64,000 nt of DNA from Rhizobiaceae bacterium (GCA_019635755.1 JAHBYW010000001.1:434001-498000); one strand, 5' to 3'. Shown: positions 16,812 through 28,423, counted from the stretch's first letter. Translations and numbers: made by a program. Notes: generated by a model not told the origin, from the letters alone.

Positions 16812-17773
16812 CGCACCAGACCGTAGTCGCGCGCCGAGCGCACGGCGCGGTGGAAGCGCAGCTTGCGGATGTACTCGACGGGATCGCGCTTGCTGACCAG
16901 CGGGCTGTCCTCGACGGTCAGCCAGTCGTAGAGCCGGGTCAACATGAAGCGCAGCGCCGAGCCGCGCGCCAGCAGCGGCAGCGCGTCGCCCTCGGCGGCG
17001 CTCAGGGGCCGCACCGCCTGATAGGCCGCCAGCAGTGCCGTTCCCTTGGTCAGGTTGAAGGAATGGTCCTTCTCGAAGCACCAGGCATTGATGCAGGTCG
17101 CCAGGTCGTAGGCGTAGATGTCGTTGCAGGCGAAGTAGAAGTCGATCAGCCCGGAGAGCTGCTCGCCGAGGAAGAAGACGTTGTCCGGAAAGAGGTCGGC
17201 GTGGATGACGCCCGCCGGCAGGCCGGTCGGCCAATCGCGGTCGAAGATCGCGAAGTCGGCGTCCACTTCGGCGGCAAGGCCGGGCTCCACCTCATCGGCG
17301 CGCGCACGAGACGCGTCCCACAGGCGATGCCAACCGGCGACCGAAAGCGCATTCGGCCGCGCCAGCGCAAAATCCTGGCCGGCCAGGTGCAGTTCGGCCA
17401 GCGCCCGCCCCACCTCGCGGCAGTGCGCCACGCTCGGACGGCGGACCCACACGCCCTCGAGGAAGGTGATGATCGCCGCCGGCCTGCCGGCGAGCCTGCC
17501 GATCAGCGCGCCGTCGCGCCGGCTCACCGGCAGCGGGCAGCTGACGCCCTTGCGCGCCAGATGTTGCATGAGGCCAAGGAAGAAGGGCAGGTCGGCGCTC
17601 TCCACGCGCTTTTCGTAGAGCGTCAGGATGTAGCTCGCGGCCGAGGTGTGCAGGAGGAAATTGGAATTCTCCGTCCCCTCCGCAATGCCCTTGTAGGACA
17701 GGAGCTTGCCGAGGTCGTAGCCGGCCAGGAAGGCCTCGAGATCGACCTCCGAAATGTCGGTGTAGACAGCCAT
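16808..17773 (-). CDS. thrB: Homoserine kinase (ThrB, APH-fold type)
   Basis: A 321-residue homoserine kinase of the aminoglycoside-phosphotransferase-like class found in alphaproteobacteria and pseudomonads. It shows the kinase motif [14 protein letters not shown] (catalytic Asp) and the metal-binding [10 protein letters not shown]. It phosphorylates homoserine in threonine synthesis. It sits 1 bp after ispH and overlaps rnhA by 4 nt, giving an ispH-thrB-rnhA operon typical of rhizobia. Confidence 0.93.
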   Translation of the reverse strand: MAVYTDISEVDLEAFLAGYDLGKLLSYKGIAEGTENSNFLLHTSAASYILTLYEKRVESADLPFFLGLMQHLARKGVSCPLPVSRRDGALIGRLAGRPAAIITFLEGVWVRRPSVAHCREVGRALAELHLAGQDFALARPNALSVAGWHRLWDASRARADEVEPGLAAEVDADFAIFDRDWPTGLPAGVIHADLFPDNVFFLGEQLSGLIDFYFACNDIYAYDLATCINAWCFEKDHSFNLTKGTALLAAYQAVRPLSAAEGDALPLLARGSALRFMLTRLYDWLTVEDSPLVSKRDPVEYIRKLRFHRAVRSARDYGLVR

Positions 17774-17774
17774 G

Positions 17775-18785
17775 TCACGCGGAACCGTTCACGAAAGCCA
17801 TGTCGGCGGTGGTGAGCTCGACGTCGCGCAGCGCGCGCATCACGGGGAAGTTCTCCGTCTCGGTCGCGGTGACGGCAAGCTCTACCGTCACGTCGTAGCG
17901 CTGGCGGAACGCGTCGACGATCTCGTCCACCAGGATCTCCGGCGCGGAGGCGCCGGCGGAGAGGCCAAGCGTCCGGATCGAACCGATCGCATCCCATGGG
18001 ATTTCCGTGGCGCGCTGGACGAGCAGCGAGAGCTTCGCGCCGGCGCGCTGCGCGACTTCGACGAGTCGGCGCGAGTTGGACGAGTTCGGCGCGCCGACGA
18101 CGAGGAACAGGTCCGCGCCCTCGGCGGCTTCCTTCACCGCCTCCTGCCGGTTCGTCGTGGCGTAGCAGATCGACTCGGCGGCCGGCGCCTGAAGGTCGGG
18201 AAAACGCTTTTCCAGCGCCCGCAGAATGCCGGCCGTGTCCTCGACCGACAGGGTCGTCTGCGTGACGTAGCCGAGTTCTGCCCCGGGCGGCACGAAGGCG
18301 GCGACGTCGGCCTCCGTCTCGATCAGCGTGACGGCGCCGTCAGCCAGCTGGCCCATGGTGCCGATCACCTCCGGATGACCGGCGTGGCCGACCAGCAGGA
18401 CGTGGCGGCCGAGACGCTGGTGGCGCATCGCCTGCTTGTGGACCTTGGAGACCAGCGGACAGGTGGCGTCGAGATAGAACAGCCGGCGCTCCTCCGCATC
18501 GGCCGGAACCGATTTCGGAACGCCGTGCGCCGAGAAGACCACGGGGCAGTGCCGATGCTCGGCGGGTATCTCGTGCAGTTCCTCGATGAACACGGCGCCC
18601 AGGTTCTGGAGCCCCTCGACGACGTAGCGGTTGTGGACGATCTCGTGCCGGACATAGACCGGGGCGCCGAACTTCTTCAGCGCCAGCACGACGATCTGGA
18701 TGGCACGGTCGACACCGGCGCAGAAGCCGCGCGGCTGGCAGAGGCGGATGGTGAGCGGCGGTCGGGCGGCGGGTGCGGGCATCAT
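17775..18785 (-). CDS. ispH: 4-hydroxy-3-methylbut-2-enyl diphosphate reductase
   Basis: A 336-residue Fe-S enzyme making IPP and DMAPP in the last step of the MEP pathway. The three cluster cysteines are visible in [23 protein letters not shown] and [11 protein letters not shown]. The catalytic glutamate region follows the last of these, and SSNS closes the substrate site. It shares the MEP pathway with dxs at 32-34 kb. It is first in a tight ispH-thrB-rnhA run, 63 bp downstream of SURF1. Confidence 0.95.
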   Translation of the reverse strand: MMPAPAARPPLTIRLCQPRGFCAGVDRAIQIVVLALKKFGAPVYVRHEIVHNRYVVEGLQNLGAVFIEELHEIPAEHRHCPVVFSAHGVPKSVPADAEERRLFYLDATCPLVSKVHKQAMRHQRLGRHVLLVGHAGHPEVIGTMGQLADGAVTLIETEADVAAFVPPGAELGYVTQTTLSVEDTAGILRALEKRFPDLQAPAAESICYATTNRQEAVKEAAEGADLFLVVGAPNSSNSRRLVEVAQRAGAKLSLLVQRATEIPWDAIGSIRTLGLSAGASAPEILVDEIVDAFRQRYDVTVELAVTATETENFPVMRALRDVELTTADMAFVNGSA

Positions 18786-18848
18786 CGTCCAATTGTGTCG
18801 GTGCGGACATGATGTTCCGCCCCCTACCCTGTCAAGGGCGGGCGGTCG

Positions 18849-19586
18849 CTAGGCTGCCGTGCGGCGGCGCCAGAGCCACGTCCCCATCACGCCCACGAGA
18901 GCAGCGGCCAGTCCGAACCAGGTCACGGCGTATTGCAGGTGGTTGTTCGGAAGGTCAACGAGGGTGACGCCGCCCACCGGCAGCCCGCCCGGGTTCGGCG
19001 CGTCTCCGGCGTCGACGAAGAACGGCACGCGGCCGGCGGCGTCGGGGTAACCCGCGGCCGCTGCCATCGCCTGCATGTCCTTCCAGTAGAAGACGTTCCT
19101 GGCCGGATCGTTGTCAGGCACGACCCATGACGGCTTGCCGGGCAGCGGATCGCGCGCCAGCCCTTGCACCGTCACGACGCCCCCGACCTGGCCCTCCGGC
19201 CGGGACGCGGCGTCCTTGCGCGCGTAGGGGACAAAGCCGCGGTTGACGAGGACGGCGCGTCCGTCCAGGATCAACGGCGTGTAGACGAAGAAGCCCGCTT
19301 CTCCCTTCCAGGTGGCCAGGAAGTGGGCTTCGTGCGCGTGGTCAAAGCGGCCGGCGAGACGCACGGGGAGATAGTCGACCTCGCCGCTCAGCGCGAACAT
19401 GCGCTCGGCTTCCGCGAGGGACACGGGCGCGGATGCGAGCCGGGTCTCGATGCGCGCGACCAGCGCTTCCTTCCAGGCGAGCCGGCGCACCTGCCACGTG
19501 CCCAGGGCCAGCAGGACCGCGAGCGCGACGAGGCCGGCCAGCAGCGCGGCCCAGGGGAAGCGGTCGGGAACCGTCGCGGCGTTCAT
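18849..19586 (-). CDS. SURF1 family cytochrome c oxidase assembly protein
   Basis: A 245-residue membrane protein with one helix near residues 12-30 and a second near 215-237, flanking a periplasmic domain. The family signatures GTWQVRRLAWKEALVARIE and VNRGFVPYARKD are visible. SURF1 helps insert heme a into subunit I of cytochrome c oxidase. The ATG at 19586 overlaps the DUF983 stop by 4 nt. Confidence 0.9.
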   Translation of the reverse strand: MNAATVPDRFPWAALLAGLVALAVLLALGTWQVRRLAWKEALVARIETRLASAPVSLAEAERMFALSGEVDYLPVRLAGRFDHAHEAHFLATWKGEAGFFVYTPLILDGRAVLVNRGFVPYARKDAASRPEGQVGGVVTVQGLARDPLPGKPSWVVPDNDPARNVFYWKDMQAMAAAAGYPDAAGRVPFFVDAGDAPNPGGLPVGGVTLVDLPNNHLQYAVTWFGLAAALVGVMGTWLWRRRTAA

Positions 19587-19963
19587 TCCGGCCTGTCCAG
19601 CCGCCCCTCCGCCGCCCTGTTCGCGAACTGCAGCGCGATCAGCACGCCCTTGAGCAAGCGCAGCGCCGGCAGGCAGAGCAGCACCGTCAGCGGGATCCAG
19701 ATGACGAAATGCAACCAGAGCGGCGGATCGTAGGAGACCTCCAGCCAGAGCGCGAGGCCAACCACGACGAAGCCGACGAAGAGGATCGCGAAGACGGCGG
19801 GTCCGTCGGCCGCGTCGGCGAAAGCGTAGTCCAGTCCGCAGACATCGCAGCCGGAGCGGACGGCGAGCAGGCCCGAGAACAGCCGGCCCTTGCCGCAGCG
19901 CGGGCAGCGGCCGCGCAGGCCTGCCTCGACAGGGTTCGCCCGCGGATGGTCGGCATTGCTCAT
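19583..19963 (-). CDS. DUF983 family zinc-ribbon membrane protein
   Basis: A 126-residue protein. An N-terminal zinc ribbon (CPRCGKGRLF and CDVCGLDY, two CxxC pairs) is followed by two hydrophobic helices. DUF983 genes usually sit in cytochrome oxidase operons of alphaproteobacteria, as here between an L,D-transpeptidase and SURF1, with 4-nt overlaps on both sides. A role in oxidase assembly is inferred from that context. Confidence 0.88.
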   Translation of the reverse strand: MSNADHPRANPVEAGLRGRCPRCGKGRLFSGLLAVRSGCDVCGLDYAFADAADGPAVFAILFVGFVVVGLALWLEVSYDPPLWLHFVIWIPLTVLLCLPALRLLKGVLIALQFANRAAEGRLDRPE

Positions 19964-20454
19964 GGGTGAATCTCGATCGGCGTGCCATCGGCCACGAGCG
20001 ACCAGATCTCGCGCATGTCCTCGTTGGACACGGCGATGCACCCGTCCGTCCAGTCGAACCACTGGAGCATCCAGGACCACCAGCCGTAGCCGGTCGGCTG
20101 GCCGTGGATCATGATGTCGCCGCCCGGCGAGCGGCCGGCAGCGCGCGCCGCCGCGACGTCGGCGGCATTCGGATAGGATATGTGGATCGACAGCGTGGCG
20201 ATGCTGTTGGGATTGCGCCAGTCGAGCAGGTAGCGGCCCTCCGGCGTGCGCTCGTCGCCCTCGAACTGCTTGTGCCCGACCGGGCTGGCGCCGAGCGCGA
20301 TGGAGTAGGTCCGCACGACCTTGCCGGCGGCGACGAGTTCCATCGTCCGCTCCGCCTTGGCGACGCGGACGAGATCGACGACCGGCGACGCGATGGCGGC
20401 ACCGCCCGGCGCGAGGGCCAGGATGCAAAGCAGGACGAGGCCGGCAAGACGCAT
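19960..20454 (-). CDS. Small exported L,D-transpeptidase (YkuD domain)
   Basis: A 164-residue protein with a signal peptide (cleavage after about residue 22, IASP) and a single YkuD domain. The catalytic region is present: IMIHGQPTG and WTDGCIAVSNEDM, with the nucleophilic Cys in DGC. A Trp-rich loop lies between them. L,D-transpeptidases make 3-3 peptidoglycan crosslinks or anchor proteins to the wall. Its location inside the oxidase operon, overlapping DUF983 by 4 nt, is odd. Confidence 0.87.
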   Translation of the reverse strand: MRLAGLVLLCILALAPGGAAIASPVVDLVRVAKAERTMELVAAGKVVRTYSIALGASPVGHKQFEGDERTPEGRYLLDWRNPNSIATLSIHISYPNAADVAAARAAGRSPGGDIMIHGQPTGYGWWSWMLQWFDWTDGCIAVSNEDMREIWSLVADGTPIEIHP

Positions 20455-20537
20455 GCGCCCGTTCTCCGCGCCAAAGGCGCCCGAAAAATGGAAACGGCCG
20501 CCGAAGCGGCCGTCCAATGTCGTGGCCAGGGGCCGGA

Positions 20538-21419
20538 TCAATGGCCTTCGGCGATCGTCGCGCCGGCCGACGCCCAGACGTAGATGCAGGTGAAGAGGAA
20601 CAGCCACACCACGTCGACGAAGTGCCAGTACCATGCGGCCGCCTCGAAGCCGAAATGCTGCTTCGGGGTGAAGTCGCCGGCCATGGCGCGGAACAGGCAG
20701 ACGAGCAGGAAGATCGTGCCGATCAGCACGTGGAAGCCGTGGAAGCCGGTCGCCATGAAGAAGGTTGCGCCGTAGATCGAGTCCTTGAAGGCGAACGGCG
20801 CGTAAATGTACTCGTAGGCCTGAACCATCGAGAACAGCACGCCGAGGCCGACGGTGATCGTGAGGCCCCAGATGAGGCCCTTGCGGTCGTCGTGCAGCAG
20901 CGCGTGGTGCGCCCAGGTGACCGTCGTACCCGACAGCAGCAGGATGATCGTGTTGTAGAGCGGCAGGTGGAAGGGATCGAGCACCTCGATCGACTTCGGC
21001 GGCCAGACGCCGCCCGTGTACGCCTCGCGGGCATACTGCGCGGCCTCGTTCGGGTAGAGGCTGGCGTCGAAGAAGGCCCAGAACCAGGCGACGAAGAACA
21101 TCACCTCGGAGGCGATGAACATGATCATGCCGTAGCGCAGATGCAGCGACACGACGCGGGTGTGGTAGCCCTCGTGGGCCTCTTTCACCGTGTCCGACCA
21201 CCAGGCGAACATCGTGTAGAGCACGATGGCCAGGCCGATGAAGAACAGCCAGGGATTGGCGATGTCGTAGCCGAAGATCGGGAACGTGCCGCCGTTGATG
21301 TATTTCATCCAGGCAACGCCGCCGATCGCCATGACCAGAGCGCCCATCGAGCCCAGGAACGGCCAGGGGCTGGGGTCTACGAGATGGTAGTCGTGATGCT
21401 TGGCGTGGCTGTCGGCCAT
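20538..21419 (-). CDS. ctaE: Cytochrome c oxidase subunit III
   Basis: A 293-residue polytopic subunit of the aa3-type oxidase, with about seven helices. The family signatures [55 protein letters not shown] and [16 protein letters not shown] are intact. Unlike minimal forms it has the normal N-terminus. It lies 1 bp downstream of ctaG and 83 bp upstream of the L,D-transpeptidase. Confidence 0.96.
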   Translation of the reverse strand: MADSHAKHHDYHLVDPSPWPFLGSMGALVMAIGGVAWMKYINGGTFPIFGYDIANPWLFFIGLAIVLYTMFAWWSDTVKEAHEGYHTRVVSLHLRYGMIMFIASEVMFFVAWFWAFFDASLYPNEAAQYAREAYTGGVWPPKSIEVLDPFHLPLYNTIILLLSGTTVTWAHHALLHDDRKGLIWGLTITVGLGVLFSMVQAYEYIYAPFAFKDSIYGATFFMATGFHGFHVLIGTIFLLVCLFRAMAGDFTPKQHFGFEAAAWYWHFVDVVWLFLFTCIYVWASAGATIAEGH

Positions 21420-21420
21420 A

Positions 21421-22044
21421 TCAACCCCCGGTCCTGTCGTCGTCGGTCGCGTCGGTGCGGGCCGCGCTGGCGGCCGGCTCTTCCCGCGTCGGGAAGAACG
21501 TATAGGAAAGCGTGATCGTCTTCACGTTCTTGAGCTCCGGCTGGTCGACGATGTCGGGATCGACATAGAAGACCACCGGCATCTCGAGCGTCTCGCCGGG
21601 CTTCAGCGTCGTGTCCGTGAAGCAGAAGCACTCGACCTTGTTGAAGTAGGCGCCGGCGATCTCGGGTGTGACGTTGAACGTCGCCCGGCCGGACGCCGGC
21701 TGGCTGAACTGGTTGGTCGCCCTGTAGTTCACCAGCACGGTCTCGCCGATGTTCATCGTCACGTCGCGCTGTTCGGGCGCGAAGTCCCAGGGCAGCGCGC
21801 CGGAGATGTTGGAATCGAATCGCACCGTGATCGCGCGGTCGAGCACCCGGTCCGAATACTGCGTCACGCGCTGGGTGGTGCCGCCATAGCCGGTGACCTG
21901 GCAGAACAGCTGATAGAGCGGGACGGCCGCGTATGCCATGCCGACCATTCCGCCCACGAAGGCGATGCAGGCGGCGGCGATGAGCCGGTTGGAATGGCGC
22001 TTGGCGGGCGTGGCCGTGTAGGCGTGCTGCGACATCGCGATCAC
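21421..22044 (-). CDS. ctaG: Cytochrome c oxidase assembly protein CtaG (Cox11)
   Basis: A 207-residue protein with one N-terminal membrane helix and a periplasmic copper-binding domain that delivers copper to the CuB site. The Cu ligand motif ECFCFTD and the conserved [15 protein letters not shown] segment are present. The ATG at 22044 overlaps the stop of the upstream small coxF-like gene by 4 nt, which supports this start over the internal ATG at 22035. Confidence 0.95.
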   Translation of the reverse strand: MIAMSQHAYTATPAKRHSNRLIAAACIAFVGGMVGMAYAAVPLYQLFCQVTGYGGTTQRVTQYSDRVLDRAITVRFDSNISGALPWDFAPEQRDVTMNIGETVLVNYRATNQFSQPASGRATFNVTPEIAGAYFNKVECFCFTDTTLKPGETLEMPVVFYVDPDIVDQPELKNVKTITLSYTFFPTREEPAASAARTDATDDDRTGG

Positions 22045-22202
22045 ATCCCCGGGTTTAGGATGCCGGGGCCGAATTTGGCGATCGTCGCGATGTAGAAGAT
22101 CACCACCATCAACGCCAGGGCGATACCGATCGCGACGGAGCGGCTGCGCTGCGCCTTCTTCTGCGCGGCGGAGAGCGTCACCATGTCCGGCTCCTCGGCC
22201 AT
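22041..22202 (-). CDS. CoxF-like small membrane protein of the oxidase operon
   Basis: A 53-residue ORF reading [16 protein letters not shown], then a basic RSRS patch, then one hydrophobic helix ([17 protein letters not shown]) and a short [11 protein letters not shown] end. It starts 1 nt after the ctaB stop and its own stop overlaps the ctaG start (ATGA). Small single-helix proteins at this position in rhizobial cta operons are called CoxF. Function is unknown; assembly or stability of the oxidase is inferred from position. Confidence 0.85.
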   Translation of the reverse strand: MAEEPDMVTLSAAQKKAQRSRSVAIGIALALMVVIFYIATIAKFGPGILNPGM

Positions 22203-22203
22203 C

Positions 22204-23139
22204 TCAGACCAGCCCGGACGCGCGCGCGACGAGTGCGTCGGCGAGGTAGACCGCGAAGACCGCGAAGAGGTAGAGCAGCGAATAGCCGAACAGCGCCTTG
22301 GCGGGGCGCATCTGCCGATCGGCGTCCGGCATCACCAGCACGCGCCAGGCGTAGAATACGAAACCCAGCCCGAGGGTGGCAGCGACGACGCCATAGGCCA
22401 GCGACGCAAAGCCGGCGAGCGTCGGCAGGACGCCGGCGACCGCGACGATGAGCGAGTAGGCAAAGATCTGGCGGCGGGTGGAGGCCTCGCCGGCGACGTT
22501 GGGCATCATCGGGATGCCGGCGCGGCCGTACTCCTCGGACTTGAAGAGCGCGAGCGCCCAGAAATGCGGGGGCGTCCAGAGGAAGATGATCAGGAAGAGC
22601 AGCACGCTTTCCAGGCCGATGTGGCCGGTCGCGGCGGCATAGCCGATCATCGGCGGGAACGAGCCAGCCGCGCCGCCGATGACGATGTTCTGCGGCGTCC
22701 AGCGCTTCAGCCACATCGTGTAGACGACCGCATAGAAGAAGATCGTGAAGGCGAGCATGGCCGCGGCGAGCCAGTTCACCAGCACGCCGAGCGTCATCAC
22801 GGAGAGGGCCGACAGAACCAGGCCGAACGCCAGCGCCTGCTCCGGCCGGATGCGGCCCGACGGAACCGGGCGCGACGCCGTGCGCCGCATGACGGCATCA
22901 ACGTCGGCGTCGTACCACATGTTGAGCGCACCCGACGCGCCCGCACCGACGGCGATCGCCAGCACTGCAATCACGGCGATGAAGGGATTGACCTCGGCGG
23001 GCGCCGCGGCGAGGCCGACGAAGGCCGTGAACACGACGAGCGACATCACCCGCGGCTTCAGCAGCGCGAAGAAGTCACCGGCCGTCGCTTCCGACAGATG
23101 ATCGGCGGCGTCGAGCCTGCGGTGATCCACGAGAGCCAT
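22204..23139 (-). CDS. ctaB: Protoheme IX farnesyltransferase (heme O synthase)
   Basis: A 311-residue UbiA-superfamily membrane enzyme adding a farnesyl group to heme b. The prenyl-diphosphate motif [19 protein letters not shown] and the second loop ([18 protein letters not shown]) are present, with seven to nine helices. It lies 69 bp downstream of ctaD and begins the tight ctaB-coxF-ctaG chain. Confidence 0.95.
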   Translation of the reverse strand: MALVDHRRLDAADHLSEATAGDFFALLKPRVMSLVVFTAFVGLAAAPAEVNPFIAVIAVLAIAVGAGASGALNMWYDADVDAVMRRTASRPVPSGRIRPEQALAFGLVLSALSVMTLGVLVNWLAAAMLAFTIFFYAVVYTMWLKRWTPQNIVIGGAAGSFPPMIGYAAATGHIGLESVLLFLIIFLWTPPHFWALALFKSEEYGRAGIPMMPNVAGEASTRRQIFAYSLIVAVAGVLPTLAGFASLAYGVVAATLGLGFVFYAWRVLVMPDADRQMRPAKALFGYSLLYLFAVFAVYLADALVARASGLV

Positions 23140-23208
23140 TGGCGGCCGGTCGTCCTCTTACCTGTCGGCCGGGGCCGCCTCCGCGGCGCCGGCCGGTCCA
23201 AGATCGCC

Positions 23209-24876
<1,668 letters not shown>

Positions 24877-24896
24877 CTAATTCTTGCGACGCCGGC

Positions 24897-25775
24897 CTAG
24901 TTGGCCGCGTCGGCGACTTTCTGGTTGCCGTCGACCGCGGCCATCAGCGCCCTGTTGGCGCCGGGGAGGTCGCTCCTGGCCGCCGCCAGCCAGGTGTCGT
25001 ACTGCGCCTGGTTCACGACCCTGATCGCGATCGGCATGAAGGCGTGGTCCTTGCCGCACAGTTCCGAGCACTGGCCGTAGTAGAGGCCTTCCTTCGTCGC
25101 GTTGAACCAGATCTCGTTGATCCGGCCCGGCACGGCGTCGGTCTTGACGCCGAAGGCCGGCATCGCGAAGGCGTGCAGCACGTCGGCCGCGGTCACCAGG
25201 ACGCGCACGGTCGTGTTCACCGGCACCACCATCTCGTTGTCCACGGCGAGCAGGCGGGGGTACACGCCGCGGTCCTCCTTGCCGAGCGAGGCGCGGTCGG
25301 CATCGGGCAGCATCGCCGAATTGAAGGAGAGCGGATCGTCGATCTGATACTCGTAGTCCCAGTTCCACTGATTGCCAGTCGCCTTCAGCGTGAGCTGCGG
25401 CTCCTCCGGCGGATTGTACTGGGCGGTCAGGAGCTGGAACGACGGGATAGCGAGGAAGAGCAGCACGACGACCGGACCGACGGTCCAGATGACCTCGATC
25501 ACCGTATTGTGGCTGGTGCGCGACGGCGTGGGATTGGCGCTAGCGCGGAAGCGGATGATGCACCAGGCGAGCAGCGCCAGCACGAGCAGCGTGATCGGGA
25601 TGATGAACCAGAGGGTGTAGACCTCGAACCACTCGATCTGTTCCATGATCGGGGTGGCCGCCTCCTGGAACCGCCACTGCCAGTCACGCGGCTGGTCAGC
25701 GAGGGCCATGCCCGGCGCCAGCACGGCGACCAAGCCTGCGGCGCCCGACGCCAGCCCGTTCATGAACCGCCTCAT
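24897..25775 (-). CDS. ctaC: Cytochrome c oxidase subunit II
   Basis: A 292-residue subunit with a signal peptide (cleavage near MALA), two membrane helices and a periplasmic cupredoxin domain. The CuA site is complete in CSELCGKDHAFMPI, and the electron-entry aromatic patch is in ATGNQWNWDYEY. I use the ATG at 25775; a second ATG lies at 25763 and a GTG at 25790. This is the first gene of the long oxidase-to-rnhA run. Confidence 0.95.
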   Translation of the reverse strand: MRRFMNGLASGAAGLVAVLAPGMALADQPRDWQWRFQEAATPIMEQIEWFEVYTLWFIIPITLLVLALLAWCIIRFRASANPTPSRTSHNTVIEVIWTVGPVVVLLFLAIPSFQLLTAQYNPPEEPQLTLKATGNQWNWDYEYQIDDPLSFNSAMLPDADRASLGKEDRGVYPRLLAVDNEMVVPVNTTVRVLVTAADVLHAFAMPAFGVKTDAVPGRINEIWFNATKEGLYYGQCSELCGKDHAFMPIAIRVVNQAQYDTWLAAARSDLPGANRALMAAVDGNQKVADAAN

Positions 25776-26123
25776 CGCCGTGTCGATCACGCTCGCGTCT
25801 CCCGCATTCGAGCCACGCCGGCATCCCCCGCACGCGGCAATGTCCGGGCGCAGAATCCCGGCTTCGCTGGCTGGTTCAAACCATAATCTACATGCCGCCG
25901 CAAGGAAGCAGCAAACGAAACCGTGCGGCATTTTGCGCTGTTTTGCGGGCGGTTGCGCGCGCTGCCGCGGGGAGCCCGGCGCTTTCGGGCCGAGGCCGCG
26001 AGCCCAGGCGCCGGCCAGCGCCCAAGTCGCAATTCGGACCGATTCTTGACCCAAGCGTCGGGAAACCGCCTGTGACGGCGCATTTGCGCGGGTTAGAGTG
26101 CGGTGATTCGCGATGGAGACCTC
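25776..26123. other. 348-bp divergent intergenic region upstream of ctaC and the IalB-like gene
   Basis: No convincing gene is seen. It must hold the leftward promoter for the oxidase operon and the rightward one for the IalB-like gene. A TTGAC hexamer at 26046-26050 could be a rightward -35, but no clear -10 follows. The middle (25965-26030) is very GC-rich without a strong hairpin. Confidence 0.5.
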
Positions 26124-26639
26124 ATGACCCTTCGGCTTTTCGGACTGCTGCCGCTCGCAGCGCTCGCCCTGGCGGCGTTCGCACCGACGGCCTCGGCCCA
26201 GCAGGGCTCCGGCGGAACCGTCAAGTCGACGCACGGCGCGTGGTCGATCATCTGCGACACCCCTGCCGGCGCGTCGTCCGAGCAGTGCGCGATGATGCAG
26301 AACGTCGTCGCCGAGGACCGGCCCGAGATCGGGCTGTCCGTCGTGATCCTCAGGACCGCCGACAACAAGGCGGAGATCCTGCGCGTACTGGCGCCTCTCG
26401 GCGTCCTGCTGCCCAACGGCCTGGGCCTGAACGTCGACGGCAAGGACATCGGCCGCGCCTACTTCGTGCGCTGCTTCCAGGATGGCTGCTATGCCGAGGT
26501 GATCCTCGAGAAGCAGTTGCTGGACACGCTGAAGGCCGGTCGCTCCGCAACCTTCATCGTCTTCCAGACGCCCGAGGAAGGCATCGGCATCCCCGTCGAC
26601 CTGACCGGCTTCTCCGACGGGTTCGCGTCGCTGCCGTAA
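26124..26639 (+). CDS. Invasion-associated locus B (IalB) family exported protein
   Basis: A 171-residue protein with a clear signal peptide (MTLRLFGLLPLAALALAA, cleavage after ASA) and an IalB domain. It shows the family pattern HGAWSIICDTP, four cysteines (ICDT, EQCAM, VRCFQ, DGCYAE) and a hydrophobic end. I use the ATG at 26124, preceded by GGAG, rather than the GTG at 26103. IalB proteins are periplasmic or outer-membrane associated; the exact role outside Bartonella is unclear. Confidence 0.85.
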   Translation: MTLRLFGLLPLAALALAAFAPTASAQQGSGGTVKSTHGAWSIICDTPAGASSEQCAMMQNVVAEDRPEIGLSVVILRTADNKAEILRVLAPLGVLLPNGLGLNVDGKDIGRAYFVRCFQDGCYAEVILEKQLLDTLKAGRSATFIVFQTPEEGIGIPVDLTGFSDGFASLP

Positions 26640-26655
26640 GCCGTCACTTCCCTCA

Positions 26656-26964
26656 TCAGAACCGTTGCGGCATCGGCGGGACCGGATATCGGTCTGCCAT
26701 GATGTTCCCGTATGCCCAAGATCGCGGGGCCATGGTTCCGGGCGGCGCGTTCTCCAGAGCTGCTGCGCATTGACCGGGGTCGACATACCGCCAAACCACA
26801 GCGATCTCGCCGGCCGTGCCGTAGGTCATAAGATAGACGAGGAATCGCAGAGGATCGGCCAACATCTCGTCTGGCGGCTGGAACCAGACAACGCGTCGCG
26901 CGACATCGATCAGATCGGGGTCTGCGGCAGCTGGGTGATCACGACGACTATCCTCTGGTTTCAC
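26656..26964 (-). CDS. Small protein of unknown function (orphan)
   Basis: About 102 residues from a GTG at 26964. I do not recognise the family by name. It looks real because of its conserved-looking stretches (ARRVVWFQPPDEMLADP, FLVYLMTYGTAGEIAVVW, ALENAPPGTMAPRSWAY, RYPVPPMPQR). Similar small proteins in rhizobia are often encoded beside nucleotidyltransferase-type (AbiEii-like) genes, but no partner exists here, where the next gene downstream is convergent. The start is uncertain and may be eroded, since no good ribosome site precedes the GTG. Confidence 0.5.
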   Translation of the reverse strand: MKPEDSRRDHPAAADPDLIDVARRVVWFQPPDEMLADPLRFLVYLMTYGTAGEIAVVWRYVDPGQCAAALENAPPGTMAPRSWAYGNIMADRYPVPPMPQRF

Positions 26965-27007
26965 AGTACTGAAAAGCCTATCTGGAGCCAAACGAGAGAG
27001 ACTGGCG

Positions 27008-28423
27008 ATGCCAAGGTTCCTGACCGAGCAATTCGATATCTCCGAGACCCGCCTGAAAGAAATCGTGTCGGACACCATCGCGGGGTCTGACGATGGCGAG
27101 CTCTTCCTCGAATACAGCGAGGGCGAGGCGCTGATGTTCGACAACGGCCGGCTCAAGACAGCGAACTTCAACACCGACCAGGGTTTCGGCTTGCGCGCGG
27201 TCGCCGGCGAGGCGACTGGCTATGCGCATTCGAGCGAACTCTCCGAGGCGGCGCTGCTGCGCGCCTCCGATGCGGTCTCGGCGGTGAAAGCAGGCTATTC
27301 GGGCACGCTGGCGGGTGCGCCGGCGCGTACCAACAAGCATCTCTACGGCGAGGAGAACCCGATCGGATCGCCGGGCTTCGAGGAGAAGGCCAAGCTCCTG
27401 CAGGAGATCGACGCCTATCTGCGCGGCAAGGACCCGCGCGTCAGGCAGGTGACTGCTTCGCTTGCCGCATCATGGCAGCATGTCGAGATCCTGCGCGGCG
27501 ACGGCCAGATCGTGCGCGACATCCGCCCGATGGTCAGGGTCAGCATCGCCGTGGTCGTGGGCGACGGCGACCGGCAGGAAACCGGCTCGCATGGCATGGG
27601 TGGCCGCAAAGGCTTTGGCGAATTCCTCGCCGAGGGCTCGTGGAGGCACGGCGCGGACGAGGCGCTGAGGCAAGCGCTGGTGAACCTCGCCGCCATTCCC
27701 GCGCCCGCCGGCACCTTCGACATCGTGCTGTCCAGCGGCTGGCCGGGCGTCATGCTGCACGAGGCCGTCGGCCACGGGCTGGAAGGCGATTTCAACCGCA
27801 AGAAGACGTCTGCCTTCGCCGGGCTGATGGGTCAGCAGGTCGCGGCCAAGGGCGTCACCGTCGTGGACGACGGAACGATCTTCGAGCGGCGCGGCTCGCT
27901 GACCGTGGACGACGAGGGCACGCCGTCGGCCCACAATGTGCTGATCGATGACGGCAAGCTGGTCGGCTACATGCAGGATCGCCAGAACGCCCGCCTGATG
28001 GGCGTGAAGCCGACCGGCAACGGCCGGCGGGAAGGTTACGCCCACCAGCCGATGCCTCGCATGACCAACACCTACATGACCGCCGGCTCGATGACGCCCG
28101 AGGAGATCATCGCATCCGTGAAGAACGGCATCTACGCCGTCTCCTTCGGCGGCGGCCAGGTGGACATCACATCCGGCAAGTTCGTGTTCGGCTGCACGGA
28201 AGCGTATATGATCGAGGACGGCAAGGTGACACAGCCGATCAAGGGCGCCATGCTGATCGGCAACGGCCCGGACGCCATGCACCGCGTGACGATGGTCGGC
28301 AACGACATGAAGCTCGACACCGGCATCGGCATGTGCGGCAAGGCCGGCCAGGGCGTGCCGGTGGGCGTCGGACAGCCGCACCTCAGGATGAACCAGATGA
28401 CGGTCGGCGGCACACGGGTCTAG
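27008..28423 (+). CDS. tldD: Metalloprotease TldD
   Basis: A 471-residue TldD protein that normally works with TldE/PmbA to cleave unfolded peptides such as antitoxins and microcin precursors. The zinc motif HEAVGHGLEGD is near residues 251-261, and the second conserved region CGKAGQGVPVGVGQPHLRM is near the C-terminus. No tldE gene is seen in the window. The cobB gene follows after 15 bp on the same strand. Confidence 0.95.
   Translation: MPRFLTEQFDISETRLKEIVSDTIAGSDDGELFLEYSEGEALMFDNGRLKTANFNTDQGFGLRAVAGEATGYAHSSELSEAALLRASDAVSAVKAGYSGTLAGAPARTNKHLYGEENPIGSPGFEEKAKLLQEIDAYLRGKDPRVRQVTASLAASWQHVEILRGDGQIVRDIRPMVRVSIAVVVGDGDRQETGSHGMGGRKGFGEFLAEGSWRHGADEALRQALVNLAAIPAPAGTFDIVLSSGWPGVMLHEAVGHGLEGDFNRKKTSAFAGLMGQQVAAKGVTVVDDGTIFERRGSLTVDDEGTPSAHNVLIDDGKLVGYMQDRQNARLMGVKPTGNGRREGYAHQPMPRMTNTYMTAGSMTPEEIIASVKNGIYAVSFGGGQVDITSGKFVFGCTEAYMIEDGKVTQPIKGAMLIGNGPDAMHRVTMVGNDMKLDTGIGMCGKAGQGVPVGVGQPHLRMNQMTVGGTRV

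Noticed and set aside
16308-17234. Apparent fusion of rnhA with upstream sequence in one frame
   Set aside because: The upstream part is the out-of-frame shadow of thrB; rnhA has its own ATG with a 4-nt overlap.
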